64,000 nucleotides of DNA from Archaeoglobaceae archaeon (GTDB lineage Archaea; Halobacteriota; Archaeoglobi; Archaeoglobales; Archaeoglobaceae): contig JALVJV010000023.1 in NCBI GenBank assembly GCA_027028145.1, forward strand, positions 105,862 through 169,861. The letters are read 5' to 3'. A program made the position numbers and the translations under genes. Numbering within the stretch: position 1 is the stretch's first letter; every line of letters starts with the position of its first letter. The notes under the pieces are model-generated. The model saw only the letters and a program-made list of their open reading frames with translations. It ran no database searches and was not told the DNA's origin. Below, in pieces: positions 41,773-49,429 of this stretch.

Positions 41773-42670
41773 CCGCTTTTCTCACAGCCTGCTCGGAATT
41801 GTATTTCGGCTTCCAGCCCATCGACTTCAGCTTTTCTATCGAAAGTAACATAACCGGAACATCGCCCTTCCAACCTCTTCTCCCACCGGTAAACTTGAAC
41901 ACCGGATTTAATCCCATCTCCTCGCATACGATTTCCGCAATCCGTTTCACCTTTATCTGATCCTCGCTTCCGATGTTGAATATGTTGACGTCGTCATCTG
42001 CTTTGAGACCGAAGAACATCGCATCCACGCAGTCCGATATGTATATGTATGACTTGTTCTGCTCGCCATCTCCCAAAATTACGAGCTCGTTCGGATTTTT
42101 GCGGAGCTTCATTATAAAGTCGTAGATGACGCCGTGGTTGCTTCTCCTTCCAATGACATTCGCAAAGCGGTAGATCCAGCTTTTCATGTCGAACGTGTGG
42201 CAGTATGAGGCGATAAGGGCTTCACATGCGACTTTGGATGCCCCGTAAATTGAAATCGGGATCGTTGGATAATCTTCTGGAGTCGGAATCACCTTTGCTT
42301 CGCCGTAAACTGTGGAGGTTGACGTGAATACTATCTTGCGAACTCCAGCTTTCCTCATAACTTCCAGCAGGTTGTATGTTGCTACTATGTTGTTCCGATA
42401 TATCTCATCCGGATTTTCCGATCCTATTCTTACATCCGGATTTGCGGCTATGTGCCATACCTCTTCGATATCGTGCTTTTTGAAGATTTCGAGCAACTTC
42501 TCCGTGTCATCAACCAGATCGATCCGATAGAACTCGGCGTTCTCATTTACGAAATCCAACCTTCCAGAACTCAGGTTGTCCACGACAATTACATCGTTAC
42601 CTTCATCAACGAGCCTATCCACGACGTGACTTCCTATGAACCCCGCACCGCCTGTGACAAGGATTGCCAT
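41747..42670 (-). CDS. NAD-dependent nucleotide-sugar epimerase
   Basis: A 307-residue extended SDR enzyme, UDP-glucose 4-epimerase-like. The NAD motif is TGGAGFIGSH (residues 6-15), the catalytic YxxxK is YGASKVACEA (about 142-151) preceded by STSTVYGEA, and RFANVIGRR follows. Its product would feed surface polysaccharide or protein glycosylation; the true substrate is unknown. The ATG at 42670 follows a TATATATA box by about 23-27 nt on the minus strand. A longer upstream extension was rejected as it would overlap the LSm gene. Confidence 0.9.
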   Translation of the reverse strand: MAILVTGGAGFIGSHVVDRLVDEGNDVIVVDNLSSGRLDFVNENAEFYRIDLVDDTEKLLEIFKKHDIEEVWHIAANPDVRIGSENPDEIYRNNIVATYNLLEVMRKAGVRKIVFTSTSTVYGEAKVIPTPEDYPTIPISIYGASKVACEALIASYCHTFDMKSWIYRFANVIGRRSNHGVIYDFIMKLRKNPNELVILGDGEQNKSYIYISDCVDAMFFGLKADDDVNIFNIGSEDQIKVKRIAEIVCEEMGLNPVFKFTGGRRGWKGDVPVMLLSIEKLKSMGWKPKYNSEQAVRKAVRDLLEDL

Positions 42671-42779
42671 AGTTGACGGAGAGAGAAAGATATATATACG
42701 ATTTTTGTTACTCAGAGTTTTTGCTGGCACCACAACCCTAAAATATTTTGTTGATAGAGTTAGATAGAGGTGATATAAG

Positions 42780-43010
42780 ATGCTACCGAACCAGATGGTT
42801 AAGTCGTTGATCGGCAAGGTCATTAGGGTTGAGATGAAGGGCGAGGAGAGCGATTTGGTCGGAAGACTTGAGGGCGTCGATGATTACATGAACCTTCATC
42901 TCAGCAATGCTATGGAGTATAAGAACGGAGAAAAGGTTAGAAATCTCGGAACGATCGTGCTCAGGGGGAACAACATAATCATAATCCAGCCTTATGAAGA
43001 GCATGTATAA
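42780..43010 (+). CDS. LSm-family archaeal Sm protein
   Basis: A 76-residue Sm-like RNA-binding protein. It has Sm1 (GKVIRVEMKGEESDLVGRLEGVDDYMNLHLSNA) and Sm2 (TIVLRGNNIIIIQP) and is close, from memory, to the Archaeoglobus Sm2 type that forms hexameric or heptameric rings on U-rich RNA, an Hfq-like role. GAGGTGAT lies about 6 nt before the start. The next gene downstream is a helix-turn-helix regulator. Confidence 0.93.
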   Translation: MLPNQMVKSLIGKVIRVEMKGEESDLVGRLEGVDDYMNLHLSNAMEYKNGEKVRNLGTIVLRGNNIIIIQPYEEHV

Positions 43011-43037
43011 TAAAAATTTTATTTAAGGAGATTATAG

Positions 43038-43403
43038 ATGGACACGAGAGAAGAGATTTTACAAATTTTAAAGGAGAGGGGTGCAATTCTTCAGAAGGAT
43101 TTGTGGAAGGAGCTCAAAATAGATAGCAGTAAATGTTCCCGTATTCTCAGAAAGCTCGAAAAGGAGGGCTTAATTAAGAGAGTGGAGGTAGTCGTCGACG
43201 GTGTAAAGACGTTCAAGATAATTCCGGCGGAAGCGGAGATTGAGGAGGAGAAGGAGGAAGAACTGAGCTTAAGGGCAGTAATGGAAAGAATGGAAGAATT
43301 AACCGGACTACCGCCGTGCTTCGGTTGCTTGGAGAAGGAGTGCGAAGCTAAGAGATGCCTAAAACTTGAAGTTTGGTTTTTAAGGCGTGCTATGATGTCA
43401 TAG
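43038..43403 (+). CDS. Winged-helix regulator with C-terminal cysteine cluster
   Basis: A 121-residue protein: N-terminal winged helix (EEILQILKERGAILQKDLWKELKIDSSKCSRILRKLEKEGLIKRV, about 4-48), an acidic linker (EIEEEKEEE), and a C-terminal segment with four cysteines in C-x2-C-x4-C-x4-C spacing (CFGCLEKECEAKRC, about 94-107) that may bind iron-sulfur or zinc. This suggests a redox- or metal-responsive transcription factor. AAGGAGAT precedes the start. It lies 27 nt after the LSm gene and overlaps the convergent acetyltransferase by 6 nt. No specific family name is offered. Confidence 0.75.
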   Translation: MDTREEILQILKERGAILQKDLWKELKIDSSKCSRILRKLEKEGLIKRVEVVVDGVKTFKIIPAEAEIEEEKEEELSLRAVMERMEELTGLPPCFGCLEKECEAKRCLKLEVWFLRRAMMS

Positions 43404-43907
43404 CTTGAGGAACATGTAGCATTCATCCAGATCGGAATCTATCGTAACGAATCCGAACTTCTTGAAGAGTCTCTTCGCCCTTAGGTTTGAGCACTGCGTC
43501 GTTATCATAATGCCCCTAAATCCCATCTGTCTGCAGAATTCTATCGCATTTCTGAGCAGTTCTTGTCCTATTCCTCTGTTCTGATAAGGTCTGAGCACGA
43601 ATATGTCCAATTCCACATCCTTGCGATTTTCAAAAGGGACGATGGCAACATGCCCGACGATCTTGCCCTTATGCTCGGCTACTATATTGTAACCGTTCTT
43701 GGATAGGTAATCTATCCACCTCTCTATGCCCTCCCTCGTTAGAGGGGGCAATCCTAAGCATCTGTCTTCCGGATCGAAGTTGACATACATTTCTATTAGC
43801 TTGTTCCTATCCTTTTCGGGATCGTAGAGACGAATAACTATAGTTTCACCGAGTTTATCCCTGAATTCGACGGGCTTAAATACGTATTGCAGTTTACCGG
43901 TTAGCAT
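43398..43907 (-). CDS. GNAT-family N-acetyltransferase
   Basis: A 169-residue GNAT enzyme using acetyl-CoA. Motif A is visible as ELDIFVLRPYQNRGIGQELLRNAIEFCRQMGF (about 107-138), with the CoA pyrophosphate loop RNRGIG-like QNRGIG, and the preceding strand KIVGHVAIVPFENRKD. The substrate is unknown; protein or small-molecule acetylation are both possible. The ATG at 43907 was chosen because GGTGAT precedes it by 4 nt; earlier ATGs in frame exist at 43913 and 43919. Confidence 0.82.
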   Translation of the reverse strand: MLTGKLQYVFKPVEFRDKLGETIVIRLYDPEKDRNKLIEMYVNFDPEDRCLGLPPLTREGIERWIDYLSKNGYNIVAEHKGKIVGHVAIVPFENRKDVELDIFVLRPYQNRGIGQELLRNAIEFCRQMGFRGIMITTQCSNLRAKRLFKKFGFVTIDSDLDECYMFLKL

Positions 43908-44012
43908 ACGCATCACCATTAAATATTTGGCTTTTCTCGTATTTATCACTTTCCAGAATTATTAACTGTTATAATGAAAAATAATTAAAAATCGCGAAAT
44001 ATTAATTTCATG

Positions 44013-44046
44013 ATCGTTAGTGACGATTACGCTGGACATCTCAGCG
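44013..44046 (+). other. Two adjacent perfect hairpins downstream of orc1
   Basis: In the 173-nt spacer between the acetyltransferase start and the orc1 stop, ATCGT-TAGTG-ACGAT (44013-44027) is followed two bases later by CGCTG-GACATCT-CAGCG (44030-44046) and a T triplet. The rest of the spacer is AT-rich with no frame. They could be a bidirectional termination structure or part of a small RNA; no box C/D or ACA signature was found. Confidence 0.35.
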
Positions 44047-44080
44047 TTTCATCAAAAGTCATAAACTTTTCAGCCGAACG

Positions 44081-45316
44081 TTAAGCCTCCTCAAAAACGC
44101 TCAAAGACATGACGTTCCTCAGATCCCTTTCTATCCTCTCTAAAGCTTCGAGCCTGTAGTCTTCCAATATCACCCTCTTTACGTCATCGATCGGCACATC
44201 CAATTTGATCTCCCTCGTTCTTCCGTATCTTCCCTTAGAAATTACGATCGAGTTTATTATCCCGAGCATATCCAATTCGGAAATCAGATCGCTGATCCTT
44301 CTCTGCGTTAGAACGTCCATACCGATCCTTCTGCAAAGGTTCTTGTAGACCGCATACACCTCTCCGGTTGTGAACTTTCGATAGCCGGATTCTGTAAGCA
44401 GAACCATCCCAAATAGAAGGATTTTGCTTTGAGTTGGGAGAGTTCGAACAGCTTCCGCAATATGATCGCTCTCGATCTTCTTGACAGCCTTCTTTACGTG
44501 CTCCTTCGTAACCCTATCCGCGTTCTCCTTCTCAGCTATCTCACCGCTAACCCTGAGCAGATCTAAAGCCTTTCTGGCATCTCCGTGCTCCTGAGCCGCC
44601 AAAGCCGCACAGTAAGGTATGACCTCGTCATCGAGAACGCCCTCGTAGAATGCCAACTTAGCCCTCTGCTCCAAAATGTCCTTAAGCTGTTCCGCGTTAT
44701 AAGGTGGGAAAATAATCTCCTCCTCGCTGAGCGATGAAATGACTCTGGGATCCAAATAGTTCTTGAACTTTAGATCGTTCGAAATCCCGATGATGCTAAC
44801 CTTTCCCTTCTCCAATTCGGAGTTTATCCTCGATAGGTTGTATAGAGCTTCGTCGCCCTTCTTAACCAGCTTGTCGATCTCGTCGAGCACTATTATAACG
44901 GTTTGTTCCCTCAGATCTAAAGCCTTCTTAACCTCCTCGTAAACCTGATCAGTCGGCCAGCCGGTCATCGGAACAGTTCTCCCCAAAGCGTTCGCTAAGG
45001 ATGCCAAAACCCTGTATTGCGTATCTATCAGCTCGCAGTTTATGTAGTGAACCATGCAACGAACGTTGAGCTTCTTGCTCATCTCCTCAAGTTGCCTTCC
45101 TACGAACTTCACCGTTGCGGTTTTACCCGTTCCCGTTTTGCCGTAAATGAGAACATTCGATGGCGTCTCACCCCTTAAAGCTGGAGCGAGTATGGAGGCG
45201 AGAGTTCGGATCTGCTCATCCCTATGCGGAAGATCGTCGGGGGTGTAAGTGTGACGTAAGACATCTCTGTTCTTGAAAATTTTCGGAGAAGTAAGGATAT
45301 CTTCAAATATGTTCAT
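44081..45316 (-). CDS. cdc6: Replication initiator Orc1/Cdc6
   Basis: A 411-residue archaeal initiator. AAA+ domain with Walker A IYGKTGTGKTATV (about 58-70), Walker B VIIVLDEIDKL (about 137-147), sensor 1 IIGISNDL, and the C-terminal winged-helix DNA-binding domain (about 290-411, GEVYAVYKNLCRRIGMDVLTQRRISDLISEL). It recognises origin repeats and loads MCM. Archaeal origins often adjoin this gene; the upstream spacer 45317-45403 is strongly AT-rich, but no origin recognition box was recognised. Confidence 0.94.
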   Translation of the reverse strand: MNIFEDILTSPKIFKNRDVLRHTYTPDDLPHRDEQIRTLASILAPALRGETPSNVLIYGKTGTGKTATVKFVGRQLEEMSKKLNVRCMVHYINCELIDTQYRVLASLANALGRTVPMTGWPTDQVYEEVKKALDLREQTVIIVLDEIDKLVKKGDEALYNLSRINSELEKGKVSIIGISNDLKFKNYLDPRVISSLSEEEIIFPPYNAEQLKDILEQRAKLAFYEGVLDDEVIPYCAALAAQEHGDARKALDLLRVSGEIAEKENADRVTKEHVKKAVKKIESDHIAEAVRTLPTQSKILLFGMVLLTESGYRKFTTGEVYAVYKNLCRRIGMDVLTQRRISDLISELDMLGIINSIVISKGRYGRTREIKLDVPIDDVKRVILEDYRLEALERIERDLRNVMSLSVFEEA

Positions 45317-45403
45317 AACATCACCGCCGCATCCTTACAATTATTTTAATGATTTAAGAGCTTTACCATATTTTTCTATGATATTTTATTTTTATATTTA
45401 AAA

Positions 45404-45817
45404 TTAAATATCCACAATCACGAACGCTACCCATTTTCCGTCTTTCCTCTCAACCCTGAACTTGTGGAACGTTATAGCCTTAGGCTCGGTTTTCACGATT
45501 TCCGGATTTATTTTTCCGCCTCTAATCTTTCCTCTCGCCTTAAGCTCGTTGTTTTCCTCTACTTCTACGCTTACATCTTTGCCGGCGAAGAATTCCGTTT
45601 CGAACATGAACAGGAGTTCGTTAAGCCAGTTGAAGAGGAGGTAATCCGGAGAATCAGCCTCGACTTCCAAAGATTTCTCAGTATCAACCTTTAACCTTGA
45701 AAGATCGACAAAAGCTTCATAGAACGCGAGCGTAGCGTTCTCGATTAGCTCCTTTAAACTTGAGCCGTAAACTTCAAAGGCTACATCCGCCGTGTGATCG
45801 ATGAAGCGGAACTTCAT
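45404..45817 (-). CDS. Archease
   Basis: A 137-residue protein that speeds guanylylation and turnover of the RNA ligase RtcB in tRNA splicing. It starts KFRFIDHTADVAFEVYGSSLKELIENATLAFYEA, the diagnostic DHTAD motif at about residues 6-10, followed by SPDYLLFNWLNELLFMFETEFF and ends with VAFVIVDI. The ATG at 45817 begins the conserved first strand; in-frame starts upstream were rejected. RtcB itself is not in the window. Confidence 0.92.
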   Translation of the reverse strand: MKFRFIDHTADVAFEVYGSSLKELIENATLAFYEAFVDLSRLKVDTEKSLEVEADSPDYLLFNWLNELLFMFETEFFAGKDVSVEVEENNELKARGKIRGGKINPEIVKTEPKAITFHKFRVERKDGKWVAFVIVDI

Positions 45818-45893
45818 AGCATAAGTTAGTCGGAGGTTCAAAAATGTTTGGTCGAACAATTATCTTTAAAAATCGTTATTGATAATGTGTAGC

Positions 45894-46868
45894 ATGGAGT
45901 TCGGAATAGAGTTGGCACCGAACATAAAGACCTACGAGGTCGAGTTCTATTCAAAACTTGCGGAAGACAACGGATTTGACTACGTTTGGGTTACCGACCA
46001 CTACAACAATCGAAATGCCTTCGTAATCCTTTCTATTCTCGCAAAAACGACGCAGAAGGTTAAAATCGGAACGGGAGTTACGAATCCCTTTCACATGAGT
46101 CCGGCCGTAATAGCTTCTGCAATAGCTACGATCAATGAACTCAGTGGAGGTAGAGCAGTTTTGGGAATAGGAGCGGGAGATAAGTTCACACTCGAAAAGA
46201 TCGGAATAGAAAGAAAGAAGCCGCTAACGTGCGTGAAGGAAGCCGTTCATATTATAAGAAAGCTCGTAAAAGGCGAATCGGTGGAATTCAACGGGAAGAT
46301 CTTCAAATTTAGCGGGGCAAAACTTACGTTCAGTTCCGGAAATGTTCCAATCTACATCGGAGCTCAAGGGCCGAAGATGCTCAGATTGGCTTCGGAGATA
46401 GGCGACGGAGTAATAATAAACGCGTCCCATCCTAAGGATGTCAAAGTAGCCTTGGAGAGTATCGATGCGAGAGAGGGATTCGACATCGCCGTCTGCTCGG
46501 CTTTTAGCGTCGATAGGAATAGAGATGCGGCTATTCAAAGTGCAAAGACCGTAGTGGCTTTTATAGTTGCAAGCTGTCCAGATGAGGTTTTGGATAGACA
46601 CGGCATAGATGAAGAGTCCGCAAATGCCGTGAAGAAGGCTTTGAACGATGCTTTTGAAAAGGGTAAGTGGAAAGAGTTAGCTAATGCTGTAAGTGAAGAA
46701 ATGGTAGATGCGTTTTCAATAAGCGGGACGCCCGATGATGTCGTCGAGAGGATTGAAGAGCTTAGAAGGCTCGGAATTACACAGCTGGTAGTTGGAAGTC
46801 CGATCGGAAGAGACAAGGCGAAGGCTATAAGGCTCATCGGTAGGGAAATAATTCCCAAATTCAGATAA
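45894..46868 (+). CDS. mer: 5,10-methylenetetrahydromethanopterin reductase
   Basis: Mer, a coenzyme F420-dependent luciferase-fold enzyme, interconverts methylene- and methyl-tetrahydromethanopterin, linking Fwd-side chemistry with the corrinoid proteins of the cdh operon. 324 residues with FGIELAPN at the N-terminus, NGFDYVWVTDHYNNRN (about 27-42), GTGVTNPFHMSPAVIASAIATINELSGGRAVLGIGAGDK (about 60-98) and VPIYIGAQGPKML. ATG 45894 is supported by a TTTAAAAA element about 27 nt upstream. Mer proteins resemble other F420 enzymes, but the N-terminal blocks match Mer best. Confidence 0.9.
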   Translation: MEFGIELAPNIKTYEVEFYSKLAEDNGFDYVWVTDHYNNRNAFVILSILAKTTQKVKIGTGVTNPFHMSPAVIASAIATINELSGGRAVLGIGAGDKFTLEKIGIERKKPLTCVKEAVHIIRKLVKGESVEFNGKIFKFSGAKLTFSSGNVPIYIGAQGPKMLRLASEIGDGVIINASHPKDVKVALESIDAREGFDIAVCSAFSVDRNRDAAIQSAKTVVAFIVASCPDEVLDRHGIDEESANAVKKALNDAFEKGKWKELANAVSEEMVDAFSISGTPDDVVERIEELRRLGITQLVVGSPIGRDKAKAIRLIGREIIPKFR

Positions 46869-46899
46869 GCTTATCAATCCGCAACGATTCCACGGAAAG

Positions 46900-47346
46900 A
46901 TGAAGGTCGCTCTTGGAGGGACGTTTGAGCCTCTGCACGAAGGACACAAAAAGTTGATAGACGTAGCGGTTAAGTTGGGCGGAAGTAGCATCATGATCGG
47001 AGTTACGAGCGATGAGATGGCTCGTAGGAGGTTTAGATCGGTTTTGCCTTTCGAAATTAGGGCTGAGAACCTCAGGCAGTATGTAAGGAGAAGATACGGA
47101 TTCGAGCCGGAGATAGTTAAGATCTGCGACCCATACGGCAAAACTCTCGAAATGGACTTCGAATATCTGGTTGTCTCTCCGGAAACTTACGAAGTCGCCT
47201 TAAAAATCAATGAAAAAAGGAGGGAGTTGGGGAAGAAGCCTATAAAGATCGTTAAAGTCGATTTCGTTTTGGCTGAAGACGGGAAGCCGATATCTTCTAC
47301 GAGGATCAAGAACGGGGAAATAGACAGATACGGAAGGCTGATTTAG
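46900..47346 (+). CDS. coaD: Archaeal phosphopantetheine adenylyltransferase
   Basis: A 148-residue nucleotidyltransferase of CoA synthesis that adenylates 4'-phosphopantetheine. The T/HxGH signature is GTFEPLHEGHKKL (residues 6-18); RRRFRSVLPFEIRAENLRQYV follows, then KISSTRIK-like PISSTRIKNGEIDR at the C-terminus. The archaeal/eukaryotic type is distinct from bacterial CoaD in sequence. It begins 31 nt after mer with its own TATA-like ATAAGCTTATC. Confidence 0.9.
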   Translation: MKVALGGTFEPLHEGHKKLIDVAVKLGGSSIMIGVTSDEMARRRFRSVLPFEIRAENLRQYVRRRYGFEPEIVKICDPYGKTLEMDFEYLVVSPETYEVALKINEKRRELGKKPIKIVKVDFVLAEDGKPISSTRIKNGEIDRYGRLI

Positions 47347-47628
47347 ATGTGGGGAGTTCGTTAAATACTGAGCAACGACGGAAACGGTAATTCTCAATTT
47401 TTCAAAATATCTATAAAATTCGGAGAAATCTTTTCGAGTGTGAAGCTTTATGTAGCCGTTCTACTCGCGATTTTTAAATTTTGATAAGCTTAAACCATTT
47501 AAATCATGCCCAATACAACATCACGACCAGTAGGCTTAATCGCGAAGAAAACGGTAGAACGGCAACGACGAAGACTATGGGATTTGCTTTGGGATTCGGA
47601 AATACTCCTACTGAAGCTAACATCGAAT
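47347..47628 (+). other. Spacer with promoter-like elements; unassigned short frame or RNA
   Basis: This 282-nt spacer between coaD and the convergent trm5 gene has two TATA-like elements, TTTTTAAATT (47471-47480) and CATTTAAATC (47496-47505). The first is 27-31 nt before an ATG at 47506 that opens a frame beginning MPNTTSRPVGLIAKKTVERQ; the frame runs on into sequence antisense to trm5, so only its first 40 or so codons could be meaningful. CAGTAGG and CCTACTG (about 75 nt apart) could pair in a transcript. I do not recognise a family; it may be a small gene, an RNA or neither. Confidence 0.3.
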
Positions 47629-48633
47629 CTACGACACGTAGGCATCCACAACAACGTGCAGAACACCGGGGGAGTAGTTCTTAACCTTTCTGAAGTTCAG
47701 AATTTTGACTTTTCTCCCCAATTTCTCGCAAGCCTTCTTTACCCTTTCGATGGGTCTGTTTATCACAGCTTCTGGCACCGATTCGTGGTAATGGATTATT
47801 CCGCCGTCCTCCTTCAGAGCCTTTACGGCGGTAGGCAAAAATTCGTGGCAGAATAGATGACCCATGATGACCCTGTCTGCTATCCCCTCTGGAGTAACGT
47901 GCATCGAATCGCCCAGAATCGGAACTATATATTTCGCATCGTTCAGCTTGATGTTCTCGAGCAGGAATTCGTATGAATCTGGGTTTATCTCGATTGAATA
48001 AACCCGCCTCGGCTTAGAATGAACGGCTATAGGGATCGAGAAGTAACCTATGCCTGCGAACATATCGACAACGACTTCCCCCGGTTCGACCATCTTCGCC
48101 ATCCTCATCCTCTCTCCCTGATTTCCGGGACTGAACATCACTTTGGTTACGTCCAACTTGAACAGACAGCCGTTTTCCTTGTGAATCGTAACGCTACCCT
48201 GTCCGGCTATCAGTTTGACGTTCGGCTTTCTGAGCATACCTTCCTTGCCTTTGTCCCTCCAGACGGCTTTACAGCGAGGATGAAGCTTCAACAGTTCTTC
48301 TCCGATCAGATGTTTGAATTGCTCGAGTTCATCCGGAATTTTGATTAGAATTATATCCCCTAAAATCTTATATCGTCTCGGGATGAATTCCCAGAGTTCT
48401 TTTGGGATTTTATCCTTCAGAATCTCATATATGTCGGTTTTCTTTGCGAACACTGGATTTTCCTGCTCAACTATCTCATATCCCTCGAAATACTCTTCGT
48501 ATCCGTCGTATATCGGAATCTCGACGTAGTCACCTCTAACCACAATTAGTCGGGTTTTGTCCTTGGCACCTATCTTTTCCGCGAGCTTTCTGATCCTCTC
48601 GGCATCGTGCTTAGGAACTCTGACAGCCTTCAT
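47629..48633 (-). CDS. trm5: tRNA (guanine37-N1)-methyltransferase Trm5
   Basis: A 334-residue Trm5b-like enzyme that makes m1G37, essential for reading-frame maintenance. Domains: small N-terminal D1 domain (residues 1-60), D2 region, and a Rossmann D3 domain with the AdoMet site VVDMFAGIGYFSIPIAVHS (about 190-208), SIEINPDSYEFLLENIKLN and the catalytic NPP-like MGHLFCHEFLPTA, in which NPP is replaced by a MGHLFC segment. ATG 48633 follows GAGGTGATCC. It may instead be Trm5-like wyosine-pathway Taw2-type, since the NLPxxS motif is not seen. Confidence 0.85.
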   Translation of the reverse strand: MKAVRVPKHDAERIRKLAEKIGAKDKTRLIVVRGDYVEIPIYDGYEEYFEGYEIVEQENPVFAKKTDIYEILKDKIPKELWEFIPRRYKILGDIILIKIPDELEQFKHLIGEELLKLHPRCKAVWRDKGKEGMLRKPNVKLIAGQGSVTIHKENGCLFKLDVTKVMFSPGNQGERMRMAKMVEPGEVVVDMFAGIGYFSIPIAVHSKPRRVYSIEINPDSYEFLLENIKLNDAKYIVPILGDSMHVTPEGIADRVIMGHLFCHEFLPTAVKALKEDGGIIHYHESVPEAVINRPIERVKKACEKLGRKVKILNFRKVKNYSPGVLHVVVDAYVS

Positions 48634-49104
48634 ATAACGGATCACCTCAGCGTAACGATTTCAAGAAGCACGGATTATATTTTCAAAAATTAAAGTTTTT
48701 CGTCGGTTACCGATTTTTAATCTATAACGGCTATTAAAGTTTAATTTTACTGATTGCTGACATTTTAGCATTTAAAGGTATTGAGGATGGTTGAAGAATG
48801 ATTGGATAGATCTGAGTTAGTCGGGGATCTTAAGATTTCTGAGTTTTATAGATTAAACTTGTAATTTAGGTTTAGGTATTTTGGTTATTGGAGGTATGTT
48901 ATAATTATTTTGAAGTTTATTCTCGACGAAATTGATTAGATTTTCGATTAGGTGAACGACAGCGGATTAAATCGGAAGAAATCGGAAAGATAAAAATCGG
49001 GTAAAGTTATATACGACATGCATTATCGATGTCGTCAGAACGTATTTAAATTAAACACTAATTCAGAAAAGTTTATATCTGTGAATATCCCCAAATTACT
49101 CAAA
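48634..49104 (+). promoter_or_regulatory. AT-rich CRISPR leader
   Basis: About 470 nt without a gene, upstream of the first repeat. Near the array it has three TATA-like elements: GTTATATA (49006-49013), GTATTTAAATTA (about 49042-49053) and TTTATAT (49072-49078); the last is 27 nt from the first repeat. A 7-bp inverted repeat, ACGACAT N9 ATGTCGT (49013-49035), abuts the first TATA element and looks like a regulator site. The distal part (48634-48950) is AT-rich with no recognised signal. Confidence 0.6.
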
Positions 49105-49429
49105 GATTAAATCAGACTAATTTAGGATTGAAAGAACTTTTGAGATTTTGCGTAAGGAGGTGAAAGTTTGACCGATTAAATCAGACTAATATAGGATTGA
49201 AAGTAGCGAACAGCATCTATAGAGCAAAGACAAAAGAATCGGATTAAATCAGACTAATATAGGATTGAAAGCTTATCGAGATCGTATTCTGCTTTTATCT
49301 CCCTTGCAACGATTAAATCAGACTAATATAGGATTGAAAGCACTCTGGACATGTTTGAACTTCAACTTCTGTCTTTTCGTTTAAATCAGACTAAGTTTAA
49401 ATCAGACTAAACTAATGTAGGATTGAGAA
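49105..49429 (+). CRISPR. Small CRISPR array, four spacers, degenerate last repeat
   Basis: Four 30-nt repeats GATTAAATCAGACTAATATA plus GGATTGAAAG at 49105, 49174, 49242 and 49311 (the first has TTTA in place of TATA), separated by spacers of 39, 38, 39 and 39 nt. The 3' end ATTGAAAG is a typical archaeal crRNA 5' handle, so the array is read on the plus strand with the leader at left. The fifth, terminal repeat is degenerate and contains a 16-nt tandem duplication (49380-49395 and 49396-49411). It ends at the stop codon of the radical SAM gene. No cas genes are in the window. Confidence 0.97.

Noticed and set aside
45317..45403. Replication origin upstream of orc1
   Set aside because: AT-rich and next to cdc6, but no origin recognition box inverted pair was found; it may simply be a promoter.
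48790..48850. Box C/D guide RNA in the CRISPR leader
   Set aside because: ATGATTG and two CTGA boxes occur, but the C box is a poor match and no C' box or terminal stem is present.
49272..49310. Self-targeting of tbp by spacer 3
   Set aside because: The translated spacer (VAREIKAEYDLDK) superficially resembles [16 protein letters not shown], but the nucleotide sequences match only over a short CTCCCTTGC core, so it is not a protospacer.
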